DNA of 64,000 bases from Catenuloplanes atrovinosus (GTDB taxonomy: Bacteria; Actinomycetota; Actinomycetes; Mycobacteriales; Micromonosporaceae), in NCBI RefSeq assembly GCF_031458235.1, contig NZ_JAVDYB010000001.1:2625001-2689000 (forward strand). Reading direction: 5' to 3'. A program made the translations under genes and the position numbers. The notes under the pieces are model-generated. The model searched no databases and was not told the DNA's origin. It saw nothing but the letters and a program-made list of their open reading frames with translations. Positions 50,401-57,352 of this stretch are shown here, in pieces (position 1 is the first letter of the stretch; each line of letters starts with the position of its first letter).

Positions 50401-51513
50401 GTGGACGTGGACGGGCGAACTTTGCTCGCGTCCGCCGGTTACGACGGGTCGGTGCGGTTGTGGAATCCCGGCTCCGGCGCGGAGTTGCGCCGCCTGAAGG
50501 GCCACACCAACTCGGTGAGCGCGGTGTGCGCGGTGCCCGTGGACGGGCGGACTCTGCTCGCGTCCGCCGGTTACGACAAGTCGGTGCGGTTGTGGGACCC
50601 AGGCACCGATGCGGAGTTGCATCGCCTGAACGGCCACACCGACAGGGTGAACGCGATATGCACGGTCACCTCCACCGGCCGGACCCTCCTCGCGTCCGCC
50701 GGCAACGACAGGTCGGTGCGGTTGTGGGATCCCGGCTCGGGCGCGGAGGTGCGCGTCCTAGGCCGACACACCAGCTGGGTGAATGCGGTATGCGCGATCA
50801 CCGCTGATGGGGCTACTCTCCTCGCCTCCGCCGGCATCGAGAGGTCGGTGCGGTTGTGGGATCCCGCGACCGGCACGGAGCTGCGGCTCCTGAGCGGCCA
50901 CACCGGCTGGGTGAACGCGATGTGTGCGGTAACCGTGGATGGACGGCCTCTGCTCGCCTCCGCCAGCACTGTCCGGTCGGTGCTGTTGTGGGACCCCAGC
51001 ACCGGCGTCCAGCTGCGTAGCCTGAACGGCCACACCGACAGGGTGAAGGCGGTGTGCGTGGCGCACGTCGATGGGCGGCCGCTTCTCGCGTCCGGCAGCC
51101 AGGACAGGTCGGTGAGGTTGTGGGATCCCGGCACCGGTACCGAGCTTCGCCGCCTGCAGGGCCACACCGGCTGGGTGAACGCGGTATGCGCGGTGAACGT
51201 TGACGGGCGGACACTGCTCGCGTCCGCCGGCAACGACAGGTCGGTGCGGTTGTGGGATCTGGGCACCGGCGCCGAGCTGCGCCGCCTAGACGGCCACACC
51301 GACAGCGTCAACGCGGTATGCGCGGTGAACCTCGACGGGCGGACGCTGCTCGCGTCCGCCGGCAACGACGAATCCGTGCGGCTGTGGGACCCCAGCACCG
51401 GCCGCCATCGGCGGACGATCCCCGTGCATCACCCGGCAACAGCATGTCTCAGCATCGACGGCACCCTTGTAGTCGCCCTCGACGTAGGCGTCCTCGCCAT
51501 CGACCTCGTATGA
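47446..51513 (+). CDS. Trypsin-like protease-STAND/NACHT NTPase-WD40 protein
   Basis: A 1355-residue protein. An N-terminal trypsin-fold domain (1-225) has the full triad: H42 in TCAHVV, D91 in TADVAVL, S169 in KGFSGGGLW. The NTPase core has Walker A GSPGVGKS (293-300) and Walker B NVVVDAVDEA (381-390). A helical region with FHQALNDALLRD follows (~580-750). Residues 754-1322 are 13 tandem WD40 repeats plus a degenerate 14th, enough for two seven-blade propellers. There is no signal peptide or membrane segment. By architecture the propellers sense, the NTPase switches and the protease acts, as in STAND-type immune proteins. Confidence 0.9.
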   Translation: MNRPSVPSEDPWTLAVHRSDTGFTPAGTAVAISARRALTCAHVVLDDFDGPGSGRAAESLWVSFPKVTSLWKVRRRVARVEYDTDDPQTADVAVLHLAEDMPAAVEPARLKLLDPAVLAGRRWWAFGFPASSRRNGSEATGTVGARLAHGWVRLDVDAGVSWPVEKGFSGGGLWVPEYDAVAGIVGQAVPSGDRRGDAQALTLAQADVFLPDAKLRVQAGWSAPDAGASAMASWGWQLHTDPEAGRHWRPRSRGVTTEYDRGYRFQGRTAALREIVGWLDRPVPDARVLVVTGSPGVGKSAVLGRIVATADRRLRAELPPGDDGVVASPGAVGCAVHVKGKTALEVAREIARAAGAVLPERAEDVVGVVRDVLEERPGRFNVVVDAVDEAATGEDARAVLAAVVLPLVQSCGRLGAQVVCGSRRADSAGDLLRVLDGAAVEIDLDLPAYFTVGDLEAYTAATLRLIGAERPGNPYEDPAVAWPVARRIAALAEPNFLIAGLEARRRGLYDETAADPAGLTLTATVDAALSAYLGRVPPVGGVSGRDLLTVLAYAEAPGWTPELWHIAAAALGNLVSPVDLERFARSAAASFLVETSTAAEASTFRLFHQALNDALLRDRSAGGIRFAEQQIARAFMAFGRDRGWGGAPAYLLRALPGHADRAGLIDELLADDDYLLHADLSRLLEPANHATTSEGRRSARTLHLTLQASNAEPAHRAAMFTITQALEGFPITTTDQPMPYRARWAATHPRAELRRLDGHTGAVVSVCAVTVEGRSLLASAGYDRHVRLWDPSSGTEVRRLNGHTNWVNAVCAVNVAGRAVLASAGYDRAVWLWDPDTGAELRRIEGHTGSVNAVCAVTVNGATVLASASNDRSVRLWDPGSGAEVRRLKGHTNWVNAVCAVNVGGQTVLASASTDKSVRLWDPGTGAELRRLDGHTDSVKAVCAVNVNGRVLLASAGYDGSVRLWDPGSGAELRRLKGYTSWVDAVDVDGRTLLASAGYDGSVRLWNPGSGAELRRLKGHTNSVSAVCAVPVDGRTLLASAGYDKSVRLWDPGTDAELHRLNGHTDRVNAICTVTSTGRTLLASAGNDRSVRLWDPGSGAEVRVLGRHTSWVNAVCAITADGATLLASAGIERSVRLWDPATGTELRLLSGHTGWVNAMCAVTVDGRPLLASASTVRSVLLWDPSTGVQLRSLNGHTDRVKAVCVAHVDGRPLLASGSQDRSVRLWDPGTGTELRRLQGHTGWVNAVCAVNVDGRTLLASAGNDRSVRLWDLGTGAELRRLDGHTDSVNAVCAVNLDGRTLLASAGNDESVRLWDPSTGRHRRTIPVHHPATACLSIDGTLVVALDVGVLAIDLV
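49705..51411 (+). repeat. Thirteen tandem WD40-coding repeats of 132 bp
   Basis: The segment codes exactly 13 units of 44 residues, except unit 6, which lacks three residues (CAV) and is 123 bases. Each unit runs RRL-GHT--VNAVCAV-V-GR-LLASAG-DRSVRLWDP-TG-EL. The units are very similar at DNA level too, for example TCGGTGCGGTTGTGGGA recurs in most. Differences concentrate at a few positions (after GHT, and between LASAG and SV). This allows unit gain, loss or recombination. Explains the repetitive sequence; it is not a CRISPR. Confidence 0.93.
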
Positions 51514-51544
51514 ACCCACGACATACGGTCGCGTTCAGTTCCGT

Positions 51545-52408
51545 CTACAGCGCGGCCAGGATCTTTCGCGTCCAGACCGGTACGGCGGCCCGCACCTCGG
51601 GCGTGACGAGCGCGAGCAGCGTGTCGTCCGGTGTCCCGGCCGGGCCGATGACCAGGCCGGTGCGCGCGTCGAGGCCGGTGTCGGTGGCGGCGGTGAGTGG
51701 TGCGCGGGCGGCGACCGCCACCGGGGTCGAGAGGCCCTGGCGGATCTGTTCCCAGTGCGGGCGCGCGGCCGGGGGCAGGACGTCGATGGTCATCTGCGCC
51801 GCGTTGTCCGTGGCGGCGGGGCCGGGGTCGGCCGCGAAGACGGCGACGCCCCGGTCCCTGAGGTGCTCGGCCAGTTCGAGGGTGTGGACGAGGTGGGCCA
51901 GCTTGGCGCGCCCGGTGGCGGCCATGCCGTAGTAGGGGCCGGGGGCCTCCACGTCGTCGAAGACGGGCTGGGCGGCCACCATGACGCTGGAGGTGATGTT
52001 GACGATCCGGCTGGGTGCACCGGCGATGAGCGCGTCCAGCAGCGCCTCGGTGAGCACGTAGGGGGAGAGGTGGTTGAGTGCGACGCTCGCCTCGATGCCC
52101 TCGGGGCTCTCCCGGCGGTCGGTCCATATTCCGCCCACGTTGTTGACCAGCAGGTGGACGGGGCCCTCGGCGGCCAGCCGTGACCCGAGTGCCCGGGTCG
52201 CGGACACGGACGACAGGTCCGCGGCGACGAATCGGGCCGCGGGGCGGCCGGCCGCCGCGTCGATCCGGGCCGCGGCGGCGTCGCCGCGCGCCCGGTCCCG
52301 GCCGATGACGGTGACGTGCCAGCCCTGGGCGGCCAGTCCCACCGCCGTCTGCAGGCCGATCCCCGCCGTGCCACCGGTCACCACTGCTGTGCGGGCAAGC
52401 ACTGTCAT
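51545..52408 (-). CDS. SDR-family protein, retinol-dehydrogenase-like, atypical active site
   Basis: A 287-residue SDR: TAVVTGGTAGIGLQTA cofactor motif, VNNVGGIW, and ITSSVMV with the catalytic Ser. At the YxxxK position the sequence is TGRAK, so Tyr is replaced by Thr while the Lys is kept; nearby YY lies six to seven residues earlier. The protein may be inactive, or may use the nearby Tyr. I take the ATG at 52408, with GGAGC upstream, and not a longer start at 52471. Divergent from a LysR regulator, which probably controls it. Confidence 0.82.
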   Translation of the reverse strand: MTVLARTAVVTGGTAGIGLQTAVGLAAQGWHVTVIGRDRARGDAAAARIDAAAGRPAARFVAADLSSVSATRALGSRLAAEGPVHLLVNNVGGIWTDRRESPEGIEASVALNHLSPYVLTEALLDALIAGAPSRIVNITSSVMVAAQPVFDDVEAPGPYYGMAATGRAKLAHLVHTLELAEHLRDRGVAVFAADPGPAATDNAAQMTIDVLPPAARPHWEQIRQGLSTPVAVAARAPLTAATDTGLDARTGLVIGPAGTPDDTLLALVTPEVRAAVPVWTRKILAAL

Positions 52409-52554
52409 AGGTCGTTCAGCTCCGTTTCCCGGGATGCGACGGGATGCCGTCCCGCCGTCTCCACCAGGCAACCGCCGGGCGGGCGGGGAGGGAAGGTGCG
52501 ATCGGGCATAGCACCATGCCGGTGTGACATAACGCCTCGTGCGACCATGCCTGC

Positions 52555-53469
52555 ATGGGTGAGGTGGAGATCCGGCAGGTCGGCTACTTCGTCGCGGTGG
52601 CGGAGGAGCTGAACTTCACCAGGGCGGCGCAGCGCCTCAACATGACCCAGCCCGCCCTCTCCCGCGCCGTGCGGGCGGTGGAGCGGAGCGTGGGCGGCCC
52701 GCTGCTGACGCGTACCGCCCAGGGATTGACCCTCACCCCCGCCGGTCAGGTCATGCTCACCGAGGGCCGGGCCCTGCTGAGCCAGTCCGCGCACCTCCTG
52801 GCCCGCGTGCGGGGCGCGACCCGTCCGCGTGGCCCGCTCACCGTGACCAGCCCCGGATGCGACGCCTTCCTGCTGGACCGGCTCGTCCGGTCGTACAACG
52901 ACACCGGTCCGGATCTTCCGGCCGAGGCGGCGGTGGGCACGTTCCACGACCAGTTCGAGCGTCTCGGTGACGGCCGGGCCGACCTCGCGCTGTGGCGCGG
53001 CATCCCGCCCGCCGAAGGGCTCCACGGCCTCGTCGTGCGCTACGAGCGCGTCAACGCCCTGGTCGGCGCCGCACACCGGCTCGCCCGGCAGGACGGTGTG
53101 ACCCTCGCCGACCTGGCCGGCGAGCAGGTGGTGACGTGGGCGGCGGCCGGCCCCAGCGATCCGCTGATCGATCCGCGCCTGTGGCCGGACGGCGTGCCCG
53201 GCGCGTCGGGTCCCCGGGTCGTGGACGGGCTGCAGATGCTGGCCGTCGTCCGGCTCGGCCACGCCATCGCCCTGACCGTCGCCACGCACGACGCCACGCC
53301 CGCCCCGGAGGGTACGGTGCGCGTGCCGCTGCGCGACGGCCCCCGGCTGCCGCTGCGTCTACTGTGGTCACGATCCCGCGACGCCGAGCACGTGCGCCGT
53401 TTCGCCCGGCACGCGGCGAGCACCATGCGGGACGGTCAGCCGGCCCGGGCCGCGAGAGCGTCGTCCTGA
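52555..53469 (+). CDS. LysR-type transcriptional regulator
   Basis: A 304-residue regulator with a winged HTH at 4-65 (VGYFVAVAEELNFTRAAQRLNMTQPALSRAVRAVE) and a periplasmic-binding-type effector domain to ~285. The 146-base gap to the divergent SDR gene is the expected place for its operator, and two ACCATGCC copies occur there. LysR proteins usually activate the divergent gene and repress themselves. The effector is unknown. Confidence 0.9.
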   Translation: MGEVEIRQVGYFVAVAEELNFTRAAQRLNMTQPALSRAVRAVERSVGGPLLTRTAQGLTLTPAGQVMLTEGRALLSQSAHLLARVRGATRPRGPLTVTSPGCDAFLLDRLVRSYNDTGPDLPAEAAVGTFHDQFERLGDGRADLALWRGIPPAEGLHGLVVRYERVNALVGAAHRLARQDGVTLADLAGEQVVTWAAAGPSDPLIDPRLWPDGVPGASGPRVVDGLQMLAVVRLGHAIALTVATHDATPAPEGTVRVPLRDGPRLPLRLLWSRSRDAEHVRRFARHAASTMRDGQPARAARASS

Positions 53470-53479
53470 TCGGTGCCCG

Positions 53480-53751
53480 CGGTGCCTCGTTGTGCGACCA
53501 CGCACGGACGAGCTGCTCGTCCGCGTCGGCGAGCGGGATCTCGGCGGCCTCGGCGCGTTGCAGGACGTTGCTGACGACGGCGTCGCCTATCTCGGCCGAG
53601 GCCGGCGCCGGGACGCGGAAGAGCGGGCACCGCGCGGCCGGACGAGCAGCGGGGTCATGTCGGAGTCCCCCGAGGCGATGACGAACTCGTCGTACCGGGT
53701 GGGGCTGAGCACCGCGTCGAGCGGATACCGTGAGGCCGCCGTCGGACGGCG
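53480..53751 (-). pseudogene. Decayed NYN (PIN-like) domain nuclease gene
   Basis: On the minus strand an open stretch between stops at 53752 and 53587 encodes RYPLDAVLSPTRYDEFVIASGDSDMTPLLVR. This is the strand-and-loop of NYN/LabA-type nuclease domains that carries the SGDSD acidic residues. The frame then breaks, and a second frame continues with a plausible C-terminal part (GDAVVSNVLQRAEAAEIPLADADEQLVRAW) into the end of the LysR gene. The N-terminal half is missing. The 585-base gap 53470-54054 is otherwise without genes. An intact gene broken by sequencing errors is the alternative. Confidence 0.5.
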
Positions 53752-54042
53752 CTACACCGGCCGCATCTTGGCGCGGGTCGCGCCGGCGTCCTCACTCGTA
53801 CGTGGTCGGAGGATCGACGGTGGGGCCACGCGGGCGGACCGTCGAGGACGCCGGGAGGACCTCATTCACGTGTCGGAAAGTCGTCGGGATGTATTTCGCG
53901 GCTCTCTTGACAGCCTCACCGGCCGGCGCGCGCCGAACCCGGCCACACCGCTCTGACCTGGGCAAAAAGGCCGTTGGTCGATTGACGGGCACCGCGCGGC
54001 GCGGGGCGGTGCGCGGTCCGGCCGGGGGCGTGTCCACGGCCG

Positions 54043-54048
54043 TAGGAT
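54043..54048 (+). promoter_or_regulatory. -10 box (TAGGAT) suggesting a leaderless transcript
   Basis: TAGGAT ends six bases before the GTG start at 54055, so transcription would begin at or next to the start codon. Leaderless mRNAs are frequent in actinomycetes. No -35 match is visible and the phosphatase start lacks a ribosome site, which agrees with this reading. Confidence 0.45.
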
Positions 54049-54054
54049 CAGCAC

Positions 54055-55266
54055 GTGCCGGCGGCCCGGGAAGGTGATGTGGAGCAGCGGCTGCGACGCC
54101 TGCGGACGCTGGCGGACAGCGGCCTGTCCCGGCTGAGCGGCGAGCGGCTGACCGACGAGCTGCTGGACCGGGCCAGGACCGTGCTCGGCACCGACACCGC
54201 CGTGGCCCTGCTGCTGGACCGGCACGCGCTGCAACTGGCCGTCACCGCGGCGAAGGGGCTGGAGGAGGAGTTGCGCCGCCGGATCCGGATCCCGGTCGGC
54301 GCGGGGTTCGCCGGCCGGGTCGCCGCGACCGGCGGGCCGGTGATCATCGCGGAGGTCGGGCCGGGCGACGTGGCCAGCCCGGTCCTGGCCGGCGCGGGCG
54401 TACGGTCGCTGCTCGGTGTGCCGATGTTCTCCGGCGGTGAGGTGATCGGCGTGGTGCACGTCGGCACCCGCGCGCCGCGCCGGTTCACCGCGGAGGACGT
54501 CGAGCTGCTGGAGCTGGTCGCGGACCGGATCAGCGCCGCCATGATCGCCGGCACCCGTGGGCTGGACCACGCCGCCGCGCTGGCGCTGCAGCGCAGCCTG
54601 CTGCCGACCCGGCTGCCGGAGGTGCCCGGCCTCGACCTCGCCGCCCGGTACGTACCCGGTCACGACGCCGGCGTCAGCGGCGACTGGTACGACGTGTTCA
54701 CGCTCCCGGGTGACCGGCTGGGCCTGGTCATCGGGGACGTGTCCGGGCACGGGCTGGCCGCGGCCGTGGTGATGGGCCGGCTGCGCAGCGCGCTGCGGGC
54801 GTACGCGCTGACCTCGCGCGACCCGGCCGCGGTGCTCACCCACCTGGACCACAAGGTCGACCACTTCGAGGCGGGCAGCCTGGCCACGGTCGCGTACGCG
54901 GTGGTCAGCCCGGACCGTACCCGCATCCACCTGTCGCTGGCCGGGCACCTGCCGCCGGTGCTGGCCGCGCCGGGCACGCCCGCCGCGCCGGTGGACGTCC
55001 CGGTGGACGCGCCGCTCGGGCTGTGGCCGAGCCGGCCGGCGCGCCGCACCACCACGCTCGTCCTGCCCGTCGGCGGCCTGCTGGTGTGCTACACGGACGG
55101 GCTGGTCGAGCGGCGCACCGAGATCATCGACGAGGGCATCCGCCGGCTCGCCGCCGCGGTGCACCCCGGCTCGGCCGAGGAGAGCTGCGCCAAGATCATG
55201 GCGCTGCTCGGCCTGGAACAGCCCGCCGACGACATCGCCGTGCTCGCGGTGCACCGGCGGCCGTGA
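54055..55266 (+). CDS. GAF-SpoIIE (PP2C-type) serine phosphatase
   Basis: A 403-residue protein. A GAF sensor domain covers ~30-165 (IPVGAGFAGRVAATGGPVIIAEV, SLLGVPMFSGGEVIGVVHVG). A SpoIIE/PP2C domain covers ~180-400, with metal-binding Asp residues in SGDWYDVF, IGDVSGHG, CYTDGLVE and ADDIAVLA all present. Such proteins usually dephosphorylate anti-sigma-factor antagonists in response to a bound ligand or redox state. No anti-sigma genes lie beside it here. Confidence 0.9.
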   Translation: MPAAREGDVEQRLRRLRTLADSGLSRLSGERLTDELLDRARTVLGTDTAVALLLDRHALQLAVTAAKGLEEELRRRIRIPVGAGFAGRVAATGGPVIIAEVGPGDVASPVLAGAGVRSLLGVPMFSGGEVIGVVHVGTRAPRRFTAEDVELLELVADRISAAMIAGTRGLDHAAALALQRSLLPTRLPEVPGLDLAARYVPGHDAGVSGDWYDVFTLPGDRLGLVIGDVSGHGLAAAVVMGRLRSALRAYALTSRDPAAVLTHLDHKVDHFEAGSLATVAYAVVSPDRTRIHLSLAGHLPPVLAAPGTPAAPVDVPVDAPLGLWPSRPARRTTTLVLPVGGLLVCYTDGLVERRTEIIDEGIRRLAAAVHPGSAEESCAKIMALLGLEQPADDIAVLAVHRRP

Positions 55267-55275
55267 CGGCCGGCC

Positions 55276-56139
55276 TCAGCGCGCGGCGGGCAGCGCGGTG
55301 GCGGCCCACGAGCCGAGCAGCGTGAGCGCCTCCGCGGTGGGGGAGCCCGGCTGCGCCGCGTAGATCGTCATGGCCAGGCCCGGCTCCGCGTCCAGGCTCA
55401 TCGTCTCGTACGCCAGCGCCAGGTCACCGACCACGTGGTGGTGGAAGCGCTTGGTGCCGGTGCCGTGGATGCGCACGTCGTGGGCGCCCCAGCGGCGGCG
55501 GAAGTCGTCACTGCGCGTGCTCAGCTCGCCGACCAGGTCGTGCAGGCTCTTGTCGTGCGGGTCGACGCCGGCGGCGGTGCGCAGGTTCGCCACGGTCATG
55601 TCCGCGAACAGCTCCCAGTCCGGGAAGAGCCGGCGTGCCGCGGAGTCCAGGAACGTGAACCGGGCGAAGTTCGGCGTCGGGGACGGGTAGGCGTAGATGT
55701 CCGCGTACATGGCGCGGCCCAGCAGGTTCGCCGCGATCAGGTCCTGCCGTCCGTTGGCCACGATCGCCGGGCTGGTGATCGCGTCCAGCGTCCACTGCAG
55801 GCTGGGCCGGGCCGTCGCCTGCCGGGGCCGCCGGCTGGGCCGGGTCAGCACGTTGCTGCCGTTCGCCGCCTGCGCCAGGTGCAGCAGGTGACCGCGTTCG
55901 GCGTCGTCGAGCTGGAGGGCGCGGGCGATCGCGTCGAGCACGCCCGCGGACACGCCGGCCAGCGCGCCGCGCTCCAGCTTCGCGTAGTACTCGACGCTCA
56001 TCCCGGCCAGCGCGGCCACCTCGGCGCGCCGCAGCCCGGGCACCCGGCGCTGCCCGACGGCCGGCAGCCCGGCGCGCTCCGGCGTGATCCTGGCGCGGCG
56101 GGTGGTCAGGAAGTCGCGTACCTCGGCCCGGTTGTCCAC
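55276..56139 (-). CDS. XRE-family regulator with MmyB-like ligand domain
   Basis: A 287-residue regulator. The HTH (about 35-60) reads LRRAEVAALAGMSVEYYAKLERG, followed by a C-terminal ligand-binding domain (~105-280) of the MmyB type with LIAANLLGRAMYAD and DFRRRWGAHDVR. The start is a GTG at 56139; GGAGG lies too close upstream for a normal ribosome site, so the true start or mode of initiation is uncertain. It is divergent from a zinc dehydrogenase gene and the gap holds a perfect palindrome, so it probably represses that gene. Confidence 0.85.
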   Translation of the reverse strand: MDNRAEVRDFLTTRRARITPERAGLPAVGQRRVPGLRRAEVAALAGMSVEYYAKLERGALAGVSAGVLDAIARALQLDDAERGHLLHLAQAANGSNVLTRPSRRPRQATARPSLQWTLDAITSPAIVANGRQDLIAANLLGRAMYADIYAYPSPTPNFARFTFLDSAARRLFPDWELFADMTVANLRTAAGVDPHDKSLHDLVGELSTRSDDFRRRWGAHDVRIHGTGTKRFHHHVVGDLALAYETMSLDAEPGLAMTIYAAQPGSPTAEALTLLGSWAATALPAAR

Positions 56140-56176
56140 CCCTCCGACGGTACGGCGCGCGACCGCGACATGGGAT

Positions 56177-56189
56177 GTACTGGCAGTAC
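56177..56189. promoter_or_regulatory. Perfect 13-bp palindrome, likely operator
   Basis: GTACTG-G-CAGTAC lies 38 bases from the XRE start and about 80 bases before the zinc dehydrogenase start. It is the natural binding site for the dimeric XRE protein and would control both divergent genes. Confidence 0.6.
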
Positions 56190-56271
56190 GTCCTTCGTCA
56201 GTGACTCCCCGCGACCGGCCGGATGAGGTGTGCTGATTGTCGGCACATCTGCTGAAGCGAGGAGAGACATC

Positions 56272-57294
56272 ATGCGAGGCGTTGTCATGCACGCCCCCGG
56301 CGACGTCCGGGTGGAGCAGCTCGACGACCCGCGGATCGAGGCGCCGACCGACGCGATCATCCGCCTGTCCGCGACCTGCGTCTGCGGCTCCGACCTGTGG
56401 CCGTACCGGGGGACCGACAAGGTCGAGGGCCCGACCCGGATGGGGCACGAGTACGCCGGCGTCGTCGAGGAGGTCGGCGCCGAGGTCACCACGGTCCGGC
56501 CCGGCCAATTCGTGGTCGGCTCGTTCTTCGCCTCGGACAACACCTGTGAGCTGTGCCGGGCCGGCTACCAGAGCGCCTGCGTGCGCCACGTGCCGATGGG
56601 CACGCTCGGCTCCCAGGCGGAGTACCTGCGCGTCCCGCTCGCCGACGGCACGCTGGTCGCCACGCCGGAGGTGCCGCCCGCCGATTTGGTCCCGGACTAC
56701 CTGGCCGCCTCCGACGTGCTCGGCACCGGCTGGTTCGCCGCGGTCGCGGCCGAGGCCGGCCCCGGCCGTACCGTGGCGGTGGTCGGCGACGGCGCGGTCG
56801 GGCTGCTCGCTGTTTTGGCCGCCCGGCAGCTCGGCGCCGAACGGGTCATCGCGATGAGCCGGCACGAGCCCCGCCAGCGGCTGGCCCGCGAGTTCGGCGC
56901 CACGGACATCGTCACCGAGCGCGGCGACGAGGGCATCGCCCGGATCAAGGACCTCACGGGCGGGCTCGGCGCGCACTCCGTCGTCGAGGCGGTCGGCACA
57001 CAGGAGTCGATGACCCAGGCCATCCACTCCGCGCGCCGCGGCGGAAGCGTCGGTTTCGTGGGCATCACCCACGACGTGAGCCTGGACGGCATGGAGGTGT
57101 TCTGGTCGCTGGTACGCCTGCAGGGCGGCCCGGCACCGGTCCGCCGCTTCCTGCCGGAGCTGATGCGCCTGATCGGCGACCGGACGATCAACCCGGGCCG
57201 CGTCTTCGACCTGGAGCTGCCGCTCGACCGGGCCGCCGACGGCTACCGCGCGATGGACGAGCGCCGCGCGATCAAGACGCTGCTGCGCCCCTGA
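56272..57294 (+). CDS. Zinc-dependent medium-chain alcohol dehydrogenase
   Basis: A 340-residue dehydrogenase. The catalytic zinc site is at CVCGSDLWPYRG and GHEYAGVVEEVG. A structural-zinc-like lobe has CELCRAGYQSAC, and the Rossmann motif is VVGDGAVGLLAVLAARQLGA. GGAGAGA precedes the ATG at 56272. It oxidises alcohols or reduces aldehydes with NAD(P); the substrate is unknown. It is divergent from the XRE regulator and probably induced through it. It ends at a strong hairpin. Confidence 0.9.
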   Translation: MRGVVMHAPGDVRVEQLDDPRIEAPTDAIIRLSATCVCGSDLWPYRGTDKVEGPTRMGHEYAGVVEEVGAEVTTVRPGQFVVGSFFASDNTCELCRAGYQSACVRHVPMGTLGSQAEYLRVPLADGTLVATPEVPPADLVPDYLAASDVLGTGWFAAVAAEAGPGRTVAVVGDGAVGLLAVLAARQLGAERVIAMSRHEPRQRLAREFGATDIVTERGDEGIARIKDLTGGLGAHSVVEAVGTQESMTQAIHSARRGGSVGFVGITHDVSLDGMEVFWSLVRLQGGPAPVRRFLPELMRLIGDRTINPGRVFDLELPLDRAADGYRAMDERRAIKTLLRP

Positions 57295-57303
57295 GGCGCC
57301 GGT

Positions 57304-57342
57304 GGTCCCGGTCACGGCCGTGGTACGGCCGTGACCGGGACC
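57304..57342. terminator. Bidirectional 17-bp hairpin terminator
   Basis: A perfect 17-base stem (57304-57320 with 57326-57342, GGTCCCGG... / ...CCGGGACC) with a five-base loop TGGTA. It lies exactly between the convergent dehydrogenase and secreted-esterase genes. The stem is strong enough to stop transcription from both sides. Confidence 0.88.
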
Positions 57343-57352
57343 GCGGTGCGGA

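Noticed and set aside
49705-51411. CRISPR-like or satellite repeat array
   Set aside because: The units are in frame and encode WD40 blades with no spacers.
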